Assembly (NCBI RefSeq): GCF_003205575.1
Contig: NZ_PYBW01000097.1
Span: 58,372-122,371 of the forward strand
Origin: Streptomyces tateyamensis
GTDB lineage: Bacteria; Actinomycetota; Actinomycetes; Streptomycetales; Streptomycetaceae
DNA: 64,000 nucleotides
Direction of reading: 5' to 3'
Shown: positions 49,732 through 58,048 of the stretch, piece by piece
How positions within the stretch are numbered: the stretch's first letter is position 1
Layout of the letters: every line of letters begins with the position of its first letter
Made by a program: the position numbers and the translations under genes
The notes under the pieces: generated by a model
Database searches by the model: none
Told to the model about the DNA's origin: nothing
What the model saw: only the letters and a program-made list of their open reading frames with translations

Positions 49732-50304
49732 TCACAGGTGCTCGCGGACCCAGTCCGCGAGCACCTTCGCGCAGTCGTCCACCGTCTCCCGCCAGACCCG
49801 GTCCGCGCCCTCGCCGGCCTCGTCGCTGACGTGCTTGACCAGCCGCACCGGCACCGCGGCCCGGTGCGCCACCAGCGCCAGCGCGTACCCCTCCATGTCC
49901 ACCAGGTGCGCCCGCTCGGCCAGCCGGTCGCGGGCCGCCGGGTCGGAGACGAACAGGTCGCCGGTGGCCAGCACCGGGCCGTCCCCGCCCAGGTCCAGCG
50001 GCTCGCCGACGGCCCGGCCGGTCAGCAGTCGCAGCACCCGGCTGTCCAGGTCGTGCTGGAGCACGCTGCCCACCTCGTGGGTGCGCCCGGCCAGCCCGGA
50101 CCGCAGCGCCCCGGCCGTGCCCAGGTTCACCACCGCGGACGGCTTCGGGCCGCCCGCCAGCACGGCGGCCAGCCCGGCGGCGGCGTTCACCTTGCCCATC
50201 CCGGTCAGCAGCACCGGGAACTCGTCGCCGAGGTAGCAGGCCTCCTCGGCCACGGCGAGCACCAGGAGCGGTCGGTCGGCGGTCACGGTTCCGGTCAGCT
50301 GCAT
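49732..50304 (-). CDS. Nucleosidase of the PNP/MTAN family
   Basis: A 190-residue protein read from ATG 50304 (50313 is an alternative). The family marks are VVNLGTAGALRSGLAGRTHEVG for the phosphate/ribose site and HLVDMEGYALALVAHRAAVPV with the catalytic and purine-binding residues of the 5'-methylthioadenosine/S-adenosylhomocysteine nucleosidase type. It is shorter than typical MqnB futalosine hydrolases (about 220-230 residues), so futalosine as substrate is possible but unproven. It lies 26 bases from the next minus-strand gene. Confidence 0.85.
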   Translation of the reverse strand: MQLTGTVTADRPLLVLAVAEEACYLGDEFPVLLTGMGKVNAAAGLAAVLAGGPKPSAVVNLGTAGALRSGLAGRTHEVGSVLQHDLDSRVLRLLTGRAVGEPLDLGGDGPVLATGDLFVSDPAARDRLAERAHLVDMEGYALALVAHRAAVPVRLVKHVSDEAGEGADRVWRETVDDCAKVLADWVREHL

Positions 50305-50330
50305 GGGCCCCATCGTAGGGCGCACCGCCA

Positions 50331-51317
50331 CTACCCCCCGTAACGGTGCTTCAGGTTGGGGTCGTCCAGCCACCAGGGCCGCATGCCCTCCTCGGACTCC
50401 ACCTCGCCGCCGGCCGGGGTCGCGGCCACCGCCGCCTGGTGGCGCCGGTCCAGCTCGGCGTCCACCCGGGCGGTCTCCTCGCGCCCCTGCACGATCATGC
50501 GCCGCACCAGCGCCGCCACGAACGGCAGGCCGACCAGGTCGCCCAGCACCCAGAGCGCGTTGCCGCCCCAGGTCTGGTCCTGGGCCGGGCTCGGACCCCA
50601 GGGGCGGTCCAGCGCCAGGTAGTAGTGCTCGGCCACCAGGTGGCCGCCGTAGATCAGCACGATGCCCAGGCCCGCGTCGAAGATCACCTCCGCGAAGGTG
50701 ATGAAGAGTCCGACCAGGTGCGGGTACTCGTGGCCGACCGGGTCCAGTTGCAGCCGCGGCCAGAAGTAGGCCAGCCCCAGCAGCACCAGCGACAGGTGCA
50801 GCCCGATGTTCCAGGCGCCGCTGCTGAGCGACTTCTCGTACCAGGGGGTGAAGTAGAGCAGCCACGGCGGCGCCATCAGCAGCGCGGTGGAGACCGCCGG
50901 GAACATCAGCACCTTGGACGGGCCGCTGCGCAGCACCCGCAGGATCCGCTCCTGCCGGGTCGGCGGCGAGGCCTCGACCAGCAGCGAGACCGGCGCGCCC
51001 AGCGCCAGCAGCAGTGGCACCACCATCAGCAGCAGCACCACCTGCACGGCGCGGTCGGTGAACAGGATCCGCTCGTACACCCCGATGCCCGAGCAGGTGA
51101 GCCAGAGCCACAGCGCCAGGCCGCCGAGGAAGGCGGCGGTGCGGGTCGGCTGCCAGCGGGTGCCGGCCCGGGCCAGGCGGCGCACCCCGAGCAGGTAGCC
51201 CCCGCCGGCCAGCAGCGAGAGCGCGAGGACCACCGGTTCCAGGGTCCAGGAAGTCAGCAGGTCGGCCCACTGCCAGGGCGGCGGGCCGTGGTAGCCGGAG
51301 GCTGCGGAGATGTGCAT
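50331..51317 (-). CDS. ctaG: Cytochrome c oxidase assembly protein (CtaG type)
   Basis: The 328-residue membrane protein starts at ATG 51317; a longer frame to 51464 is not supported. Seven helices are predicted, matching the caa3-type CtaG family that assists copper insertion into cytochrome oxidase. The conserved parts are HGPPPWQWADLLTSWTLEP, FLGGLALWLWLTCSGIGVY, VLMFPAVSTALLM and the long DDPNLKHRYGG C-terminal tail. Actinobacterial members are often called cytochrome c oxidase assembly proteins. Confidence 0.9.
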   Translation of the reverse strand: MHISAASGYHGPPPWQWADLLTSWTLEPVVLALSLLAGGGYLLGVRRLARAGTRWQPTRTAAFLGGLALWLWLTCSGIGVYERILFTDRAVQVVLLLMVVPLLLALGAPVSLLVEASPPTRQERILRVLRSGPSKVLMFPAVSTALLMAPPWLLYFTPWYEKSLSSGAWNIGLHLSLVLLGLAYFWPRLQLDPVGHEYPHLVGLFITFAEVIFDAGLGIVLIYGGHLVAEHYYLALDRPWGPSPAQDQTWGGNALWVLGDLVGLPFVAALVRRMIVQGREETARVDAELDRRHQAAVAATPAGGEVESEEGMRPWWLDDPNLKHRYGG

Positions 51318-51676
51318 CGGGCCATCATCGCCGAACCGCGGACGATCACCGGACCGGCCCCCGGTGCCGCCCGCCGCGCTGCTCGCCGCGCCGGCCACCC
51401 GTCGCCCGCCGGTAGATCGCCCACCGACCGTCTGCCGACCGGCCGCCGAGCACCGGGTGAGCACCCGTCGATCACCGGCCTACCGGCCCCCAGCCGCAGC
51501 GCCGCCCCTCGGAACCGCATAGGGTACGCCTCGCGTCTTGAGCCCGCCGGGCCGCGTTCCACCGCTCCGGCACAAGCTCAAGAGCAGCACAAACCGCGTG
51601 TGGCCGTCGGACCGGTTGGCCATACTGCAGGCATCGGCCGCCACGCACCGGGCGGCTACAGGGGAGGGTGGGGCGG
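51318..51676. promoter_or_regulatory. Divergent region upstream of the glnX-pknG operon
   Basis: These 359 bases between ctaG and glnX contain no supported gene. The operon ribosome-binding site AGGGGAGGG is at 51659-51667. The promoter of the six-gene signalling operon should be here, but no clear hexamers are visible. A small hairpin (CGGGTGAGCACCCG) sits near 51454. Confidence 0.35.
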
Positions 51677-53170
51677 GTGGCGACACCAGAACAGCAGAGC
51701 GCAGCACCGTCGGCGTACCTGCCGGCGCAGGCGCCGCCGGGCGGGCCGAGTGCGCCGGGGTTCGGTCCGGCAGCGGGGTACGGGGCGGTCCCCGCACCGC
51801 ACCCGCCGGCCTTCGCGCAGCACCCGCCGGCCCACGCGCCCAACCCGGCCCTCACGCACACCCCGCCGGCCCGGGCCCCGAAGGCGCCCGCATCCGGCAC
51901 CGGCCCGCTGGCCCGCCTGCGCCGCACCGCCGACACCGCGCCCGGCCGCCTGCGCCTGCTCGCGGCCGGCCTGGCCGTGCTGGTGCTCGCCCTGGGCGCG
52001 CTCACCGGCTGGGAGGTCAACGACCGCACCCAGGCCGCCGACCAGGTGGTGACGCACAGTCAGCCGCTGAGCCAGAACGCGGCCGAGATCTACCGCTCGC
52101 TGGCCGACGCCGACACCACCGCCGCGGCCGGCTTCCTGCTGGCCGGCGGCGAGCCGCACGACGTGCGCCAGCGCTACCAGGACGACCTGGCCAACGCCAC
52201 CCAGCTGCTCACCCAGGCCGCCGCCCAGTCCAACGGCTCCGACCAGGCGCAGAACCTGGTCTCCCAGCTCAACCAGCAACTGCCGGTCTACGCAGGCCTG
52301 GTGGAGACCGCCCGGGCCGACGACCGGCAGGGCCTGCCGCTGGGCGCCGCCTACCTGCGCTACGCCTCGAACATGATGCAGACCCAGCTGCTGCCCGAGG
52401 CCCAGAAGCTCTCCGACACCGAGGTCTCCCGGCTGGACAGCGACTACCGGGACGCCGGGGCCACCCCGTGGTTCTCCTACGCCTTCGGCCTGCTGACCCT
52501 GGCCGTTCTGTTCTGGGCGCAGCTGATGCTGTTCCGCCGCACCAACCGGGTCTTCAACTCCGGCCTGCTGGGCGCCACCGCCGCCGTGCTGGTGCTGCTG
52601 GGCTGGCTGACCACCGGGGTGCTGAGCGCGAACTCCTCGCTGGACCAGAGCAAGAGCCGGGGAGCCACCCCGCTGCAGGCGCTCGACGTGGCCCGCACCA
52701 ACTCGCTGCAGGCCCGCACCGCCGAGAACCTCAACCTGGTCGCCCGCGGCTCCACCACCACCTACGCCGACCAGTGGACCACCTCCAGCAAGGCCGACGC
52801 CACCGCGCTGGCCCACGCCCAGCAGCTGGCCCCGGGTGCCGCCGCCGACTCGATCGGCCAGGCCCGCCAGCAGTTCACCGTGTGGACCCAGAAGCACGAC
52901 GCGGCCAGCGCCAAGAACGACGCCGGTGACTACCAGGGCGCGCTGGACGCGACGGTCGGCACCGGGGCGGACAGCTCCCAGCCGGTGTACCAGAAGCTGG
53001 ACCAGGACCTGGCCGCCGCGGTCAAGGTCGAGCAGGCCGAGTTCCGCAGCGCCGCCCAGGACGGCCGGGACGCCACCGTGCCGGTGGTCTTCGCGGCCGG
53101 CGTGCTGGCCCTGCTGGCCGCGGCCGGCGTGCTGACCGGGATCAACCGACGCCTGGCGGAGTACCGATGA
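51677..53170 (+). CDS. glnX: GlnX-like membrane sensor protein
   Basis: The 497-residue protein is read from GTG 51677, suitably spaced from AGGGGAGGG (GTG 51668 is too close). A Pro/Ala-rich cytoplasmic N-terminus (about 90 residues) leads to helix 1 (RLLAAGLAVLVLALGALTGW). An external helical domain of about 150 residues follows (SLADADTTAAAGFLLAGGEP is reminiscent of four-helix sensor domains), then two helices near 268-315 and a second external domain. A last helix ends the protein. In mycobacteria GlnX, GlnH and PknG are encoded together and link extracellular Asp/Glu sensing to PknG; the same order here supports that role. Confidence 0.85.
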   Translation: MATPEQQSAAPSAYLPAQAPPGGPSAPGFGPAAGYGAVPAPHPPAFAQHPPAHAPNPALTHTPPARAPKAPASGTGPLARLRRTADTAPGRLRLLAAGLAVLVLALGALTGWEVNDRTQAADQVVTHSQPLSQNAAEIYRSLADADTTAAAGFLLAGGEPHDVRQRYQDDLANATQLLTQAAAQSNGSDQAQNLVSQLNQQLPVYAGLVETARADDRQGLPLGAAYLRYASNMMQTQLLPEAQKLSDTEVSRLDSDYRDAGATPWFSYAFGLLTLAVLFWAQLMLFRRTNRVFNSGLLGATAAVLVLLGWLTTGVLSANSSLDQSKSRGATPLQALDVARTNSLQARTAENLNLVARGSTTTYADQWTTSSKADATALAHAQQLAPGAAADSIGQARQQFTVWTQKHDAASAKNDAGDYQGALDATVGTGADSSQPVYQKLDQDLAAAVKVEQAEFRSAAQDGRDATVPVVFAAGVLALLAAAGVLTGINRRLAEYR

Positions 53171-54123
53171 ACACCAAGTCCAGGGGCCCTCGCATGCGCC
53201 GCCTCCGCACCGCCGCACTGGCCGCCGTACTGGCCACCCCGCTCGCGCTCACCAGCGCCCAGGCCGCCCCGCTCCAGGCGGGCGACCGCCCGCCCGCGGT
53301 GCGGGCCGCCGCGCTCACCGACACCCCGAGCTGCGACCCGACCAAGAGCCTGCGGCCCAGCACCGACGAATCCGGACCGGCCGTCAGCGCGATCAAGAAG
53401 CGCGGCGTGCTGATCGCCGGCGTGGACCAGAACAGCTACCGCTGGGGCTTCCGCGACCCGGCCACCGGCCAGCTCCAGGGCTTCGACATCGACATCGTGC
53501 ACGCGATCGCCAAGGCGCTGCTCGGCGATCCCAACAAGGTGCAGTTCAAGATGGTGCCGACCGCCAAGCGCATCGATGCCATCAAGAGCGGTTCCGTGGA
53601 CCTGATCGCGCGTACCATGACGATCACCTGTGCGCGCCTCAACGACACCGCCTTCTCCACCGCGTACTTCCAGGCCGGCCAGCAGGTCGTGGTGCCGAAG
53701 GCGGCCGGCGCCAAGACGGTTGACGATGCGTTGAAGGGGAAGCGGGTGTGCGTGGCGGACTCCTCCACCGCGCAGGACTACCTGGAGAAGAACCCGCGCG
53801 GCCAGGCGAGCCTGACCAAGGTGGGCAACGCGCTGGACTGCCTGGTGCTGATGCAGCTCGGCCAGGTGGACGCCACGCTGACCGACAACGCGATCGCGGT
53901 CGGCCAGGCGGCCCAGGACCCGACCGTCCAGGTGATCGGCCCCTCGCTGACCAACGAGCCCTACGGCGTCGCCATCAGCAAGAGCTCGCCGGACCTGGTG
54001 GCCAGGGTCAACGCGGTCCTGGAGGACTACCGGCACGGCCCCTGGCAGGACAGCTACCACCGCTGGCTGGAGGACTACCTCGGCAGGGGCGCGCAGCCGC
54101 CGGCTGCCAACTACCTGCCGTAG
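53167..54123 (+). CDS. glnH: GlnH-like amino-acid-binding protein
   Basis: The 318-residue protein starts at ATG 53167, overlapping glnX by ATGA. A secretion signal ends near AQAA at 36-39; no lipobox cysteine is present, so it is probably soluble or held by partners. The SBP_bac_3 fold is clear: GVLIAGVDQNSYRWGFRDP, GFDIDIVHAIAKALLG, DLIARTMTITCARL and KGKRVCVADSSTAQDYL. No permease or ATPase accompanies it, so it is not a transporter subunit; a GlnX-coupled sensing role is expected from the mycobacterial GlnH-PknG pathway, where the ligand is aspartate or glutamate. Confidence 0.9.
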   Translation: MNTKSRGPRMRRLRTAALAAVLATPLALTSAQAAPLQAGDRPPAVRAAALTDTPSCDPTKSLRPSTDESGPAVSAIKKRGVLIAGVDQNSYRWGFRDPATGQLQGFDIDIVHAIAKALLGDPNKVQFKMVPTAKRIDAIKSGSVDLIARTMTITCARLNDTAFSTAYFQAGQQVVVPKAAGAKTVDDALKGKRVCVADSSTAQDYLEKNPRGQASLTKVGNALDCLVLMQLGQVDATLTDNAIAVGQAAQDPTVQVIGPSLTNEPYGVAISKSSPDLVARVNAVLEDYRHGPWQDSYHRWLEDYLGRGAQPPAANYLP

Positions 54124-54168
54124 CAAGCGGCAGCACGCGACAGAGGGAACACACAGGAGGGGAAGGGC

Positions 54169-55518
54169 GTGGCGTTGACCGGATCCGCTGGCCCGGTGCT
54201 GAGCCGGGAGGAGGTGGACCGCGAGCTGACCCGGCTGAGCGCCGAGCGCGAGGCCGTGGAGTCGGCGCTGCTCGCGCTCCAGGACCACCCGGGCCGGCGC
54301 CTGTTGGAGGGCGCCACGCTCTCGGGCCGGACCGAGGAGCGCTGGCAGCTCGCGTCCCAGGGCCTGTCCCTGCTGTGGACCTTCTTCGACCGCTACTCCG
54401 AGGCACTGGCCTCGGCCCGCGCGGTGCGCTCGCGCCGGGTGCGGCCCAGCTCCCCGGAGCTGGCCGAGCTGAGCGAGCTGCTGCGCGGCCGGGCGGTCAC
54501 CGTCTCGGGCGCCCAGCTGCCCGATGCGGCCCGCCAACTGGCCGGACCGGCACGGCTGGTGGAACAGGTCAGCCTGTCCGAGCTGATGGACCGGATGAAC
54601 ACCTGGTACGCCACCGTGCTGGAGGTGGTCAGCGCGGCGGACGCGGTCTGGTCGGCGCTGCCGGCCCGGATCGACCTGCTGCTGGCCGAGCTGCGCCGGG
54701 TGACCATGCTGGCCGGCTCGGTGGGCGTGCAGGCCGGCAACCACCCGCTCGGTGACGACCTGGCCCGGTTGGAGCGGCAGTTGACCGAGCTGCGGGCCGA
54801 GGTGGTGGCCGACCCGCTGGCGCTGTGGCGCCCGGCCCGGGTGCCCTCGCAGCGCGGCTACGAGTCGGCCACCAGCGTGGCGGCCGCCCAGGCCGCGGCG
54901 GCCGGCGTGGTGGACACCGAGCGGTTCGACCGGGCCGGGCGCGAACTGGACGGCATACGGGTCGAGCTGGAGCAGCTGCTGCGGCTGCGCGACGAGGCGG
55001 ACGAGCGGCTGCACCAGGTCGCCGACCTGCTGCGCCGCGCGGACGCCACCCTCGGCGAGGCCCGGCAGGCCCGCGGCGAGGTGCTGGCCAAGATCGCGGC
55101 CACCGAGGTGCCGGCCGTGCCCGGCCCCTCCGGCGCGCTGCGCGACGGCCTGCACCAGGCCGCCGAGCTGCGCCAGACCGGGCTCTGGCACCGGCTGGCG
55201 CCGCTGCTGGACTCGCTGGAGGAGCAGGCGGCCCAGGAGTTGCAGCGGGCCCGCGCCTCGCTCACCGAGGTGACCGCCCCGCTCGCGGTCCGGGCCGAAC
55301 TGCGTGGCCGGCTTGACGCTTACAAGGCGATGGCCGCCCGGCTCAGGGTCGCCGAGGACCCCGAAGTGATCGAGCGTTACGAGAAGGCCCGTTGGCTGCT
55401 GTGGAGCGCCCCGTGCGATCTGCGGGCGGCGGCAGCGGCGGTGGCCAGGTTCCAGCAGGCGTTGCGACCGGCGGCCGGGCCGCAGGACGCGCGGCGGTAC
55501 GACGGACAGGGGGATTGA
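54169..55518 (+). CDS. Coiled-coil protein of unknown function in the PknG operon
   Basis: The 449-residue protein starts at GTG 54169 behind AGGAGG. It has no signal peptide or transmembrane segment. Most of it is helical with long heptad-like stretches, for example SREEVDRELTRLSAEREAVE, LDGIRVELEQLLRLRDEADE and LRGRLDAYKAMAARLRVAED. Alanine, leucine, glutamate and arginine dominate and no catalytic motif is visible. Its place between the sensor pair and the kinase, with only five bases before pknG, suggests a scaffold between them. I do not recognise a family function. Confidence 0.85.
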   Translation: MALTGSAGPVLSREEVDRELTRLSAEREAVESALLALQDHPGRRLLEGATLSGRTEERWQLASQGLSLLWTFFDRYSEALASARAVRSRRVRPSSPELAELSELLRGRAVTVSGAQLPDAARQLAGPARLVEQVSLSELMDRMNTWYATVLEVVSAADAVWSALPARIDLLLAELRRVTMLAGSVGVQAGNHPLGDDLARLERQLTELRAEVVADPLALWRPARVPSQRGYESATSVAAAQAAAAGVVDTERFDRAGRELDGIRVELEQLLRLRDEADERLHQVADLLRRADATLGEARQARGEVLAKIAATEVPAVPGPSGALRDGLHQAAELRQTGLWHRLAPLLDSLEEQAAQELQRARASLTEVTAPLAVRAELRGRLDAYKAMAARLRVAEDPEVIERYEKARWLLWSAPCDLRAAAAAVARFQQALRPAAGPQDARRYDGQGD

Positions 55519-55523
55519 GAGCC

Positions 55524-58046
55524 ATGGGCGAGGTATGTGGACGGCCGGGTTGCTCCGGCACCATCGACGCGGACGGCTTCTGCGACGAGTGCGGCCTGGC
55601 GCCGGAGAGCGCGGGCGGCACCGCGGGCGTGAGCGCCGCACCGGCCGGCGGATCCGCGGTCGGCAGCCGGTGCACCCGGCCGGGCTGCTCCGGCACCATC
55701 GACGCGGACGGCTTCTGCGACGAGTGCGGCCTGGCCCCGGAGGCCGTGGCCAGCACCCCGGCGGTGCCGCCGGCCCGGTCGGCACCGGACTCCGCCTCGG
55801 TCCGCTCCGGCTCGATCCGCTCCAGCCGCACCGGCTCGGCCCGTTCGATGTCGGGCCGGTCCCGCTCGCACCGGTCCACCCGGACCGGCACCCGCGGCTC
55901 GATCGCCGTCAACACCTCCCGCTCCTCCGGTCCCAGCGCCACCCGCAGCCGGCTCGGCGCCGGCCTGGTGGTGGTCCCGCCGGTGCCCAGGGCCGACCCG
56001 GCCGCGGCCGTGCTGGCCAACCCCGAGGTGGCCGAGCGCAAGCGGTTCTGCTCCAAGTGCGACGCCCCGGTGGGCCGCACCAAGGGCGACCGCCCGGGCC
56101 GCCCGGACGGCTTCTGCTCGCAGTGCGGCCAGCCCTACTCGTTCACCCCCAAGCTGCAGCGCGGCGACCTGATCGGCGGCCAGTACGAGGTGATGGGCTG
56201 CCTGGCGCACGGCGGCCTGGGCTGGATCTACCTGGCGGTGGACCGCCGGGTCAACGACCGCTGGGTGGTGCTCAAGGGCCTGCTGGACACCGGTGACGAG
56301 GACGCGCTGGCGGTGGCCATCGCCGAGCGCCGGTTCCTGGCCGAGGTCAAGCACCCGAACATCGTCGGCATCATCAACTTCGTCGAGCACCCGGACCTGA
56401 AGACCGGCTCCACCGACGGCTACATCGTCATGGAGTACGTCGGCGGCAAGTCGCTCAAGGACATCGCCAACGACCGCCGCAACCCGGCGGGCAAGCGCGA
56501 CCCGCTCCCGGTGGAGCAGGCCATCGCCTACGCGCTGGAGGTGCTGCCGGCCCTCGGCTACCTGCACAGCCGCGGCCTGGTGTACTGCGACTTCAAGATC
56601 GACAACGTCATCCAGAGCGAGGACACCCTCACCCTGATCGACATGGGCGCGGTGCGCCGGTTCGACGACAACGGCCCGATCTACGGCACCGTCGGCTACC
56701 AGGCCCCCGAGATCGCCACCGACGGCCCCTCCCCGGCCTCCGACCTCTACACGGTGGCCCGCACCCTGGCCGTGCTCACCTTCGACTTCCAGGGCTACAA
56801 CACCGCGGCCCACCAGTACGAACTGCCCGGCCCCGAGCAGGTCGAGGTCTTCGCCCGGTACGAGTCCTTCTACCGGCTGCTGGTGCGGGCCACCGACCCG
56901 GACCCGCGCCGCCGCTTCGCCTCCGCCGAGGAGATGGCCGACCAGCTCACCGGCGTGCTGCGGGAGATCCTGGCGCTCGGCGACGGCCAGCCCCGCCCGG
57001 CGGTCTCCACCCTGTTCGGCCCCGAGCTGCGGGTGGTGGACACCGAGCTGGTGACGGACGGTCAGCCGGCCGTGCTGGGCGTGCCCGCGCTGGCCGCCCT
57101 GGACGGGGCGGCCGCCGCGCTCGCCCTGCCGGTGCCCCGGGTGGATCCGGACGACGCCAACGCGGGCTTCCTGGCCGCACTGATGACGACCCGTCCGGCC
57201 GACGCGCTGTCCGCACTGCAGACCGCACCGGTGGAGTCGGTGGAGCGCCGGCTGCGGGTGCTGCGCGCGCTGCTGGAGCTGGGCCGGCACGCGGAGGCCG
57301 AGCAGCAGCTGAGCCAGCTGGCGGTGGACCAGCCGGGCGACTGGCGGGTGGTCTGGTACCAGGGCCTGGCCCGGCTGACTCAGGCCGGCGCGGTCGGCGA
57401 GCCGTCCCAGGTCCGGGCCCTGACCGAGGCCGCCGCCGAGGCCTTCGACGCGATCTACGACGCCTTCCCGGGCGAGATCGCGCCGAAGCTGGCGCTGGCC
57501 GCCTGCGCCGAACTGCTCGGTCAGGGTGAGGACGCGGCCGAGTTCTACCGGCTGGTCTGGTCCACCGACCACACCTTCGTCTCCGCCGCCTTCGGCCTGG
57601 CCCGGGTGTCCCTGGCCGCGGCCGACCGGAAGGCCGCGGTGCAGGCACTGGAATCCGTGCCGGAGACCTCGACCCACTACACCGCCGCCCGGATCGCCGC
57701 GATCCGGGCCCGGCTGCGCGCGCGCTCCCCCCAGGAGCCGATTGCCGAGGAACTGACGGCCGGCTCAGGCCAGTTGACAGCCCTCGGATTGGAGGACCGG
57801 CGCCGCGAGCAACTCTCGGTGGAAGTGCTGGAGGCCGCGCTGGGCTGGGCCCTGGCCGGTGCCCCGGGCTCCCCGGCCGGCGCGGCCGACAGCGTCACGG
57901 TGCTCGGCCACCGCAGCGCCGAGCGCGAGCTGCGGTTCGCGCTGGAGTCCTCCTACCGGGTGCTGGCCCGCCTCGCCGAGAAGCCGGCCGACCGGGTCAG
58001 GCTCGTCGAGAAGGCCAACCGGACCCGGCCGCGGACGTGGGTGTGA
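55524..58046 (+). CDS. pknG: PknG-type serine/threonine protein kinase with extra N-terminal zinc ribbons
   Basis: The 840-residue kinase starts at ATG 55524. Two nearly identical zinc-ribbon units (GCSGTIDADGFCDECGLAPE) lie at about 9-28 and 54-73, followed by a Ser/Arg-rich stretch (85-145). The PknG rubredoxin module has C176-C179 and C198-C201 (FCSKC and FCSQC). The kinase domain runs about 218-470: AHGGLGWIY loop, K251 in VVLKG, D356 in YCDFKIDN (non-RD) and D373 in IDMGAV. A TPR-type helical tail of about 320 residues follows. PknG regulates 2-oxoglutarate metabolism by phosphorylating FHA proteins (GarA/OdhI). Confidence 0.95.
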   Translation: MGEVCGRPGCSGTIDADGFCDECGLAPESAGGTAGVSAAPAGGSAVGSRCTRPGCSGTIDADGFCDECGLAPEAVASTPAVPPARSAPDSASVRSGSIRSSRTGSARSMSGRSRSHRSTRTGTRGSIAVNTSRSSGPSATRSRLGAGLVVVPPVPRADPAAAVLANPEVAERKRFCSKCDAPVGRTKGDRPGRPDGFCSQCGQPYSFTPKLQRGDLIGGQYEVMGCLAHGGLGWIYLAVDRRVNDRWVVLKGLLDTGDEDALAVAIAERRFLAEVKHPNIVGIINFVEHPDLKTGSTDGYIVMEYVGGKSLKDIANDRRNPAGKRDPLPVEQAIAYALEVLPALGYLHSRGLVYCDFKIDNVIQSEDTLTLIDMGAVRRFDDNGPIYGTVGYQAPEIATDGPSPASDLYTVARTLAVLTFDFQGYNTAAHQYELPGPEQVEVFARYESFYRLLVRATDPDPRRRFASAEEMADQLTGVLREILALGDGQPRPAVSTLFGPELRVVDTELVTDGQPAVLGVPALAALDGAAAALALPVPRVDPDDANAGFLAALMTTRPADALSALQTAPVESVERRLRVLRALLELGRHAEAEQQLSQLAVDQPGDWRVVWYQGLARLTQAGAVGEPSQVRALTEAAAEAFDAIYDAFPGEIAPKLALAACAELLGQGEDAAEFYRLVWSTDHTFVSAAFGLARVSLAAADRKAAVQALESVPETSTHYTAARIAAIRARLRARSPQEPIAEELTAGSGQLTALGLEDRRREQLSVEVLEAALGWALAGAPGSPAGAADSVTVLGHRSAERELRFALESSYRVLARLAEKPADRVRLVEKANRTRPRTWV
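55542..55742 (+). repeat. Near-identical 66-bp duplicated zinc-ribbon segment within pknG
   Basis: Positions 55542-55607 and 55677-55742 match at 64 of 66 bases, 135 bp apart (45 codons). Both encode the same zinc-ribbon residues. The unmatched spacer between them is Gly/Ala/Ser-rich. Confidence 0.95.
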
Positions 58047-58048
58047 GC

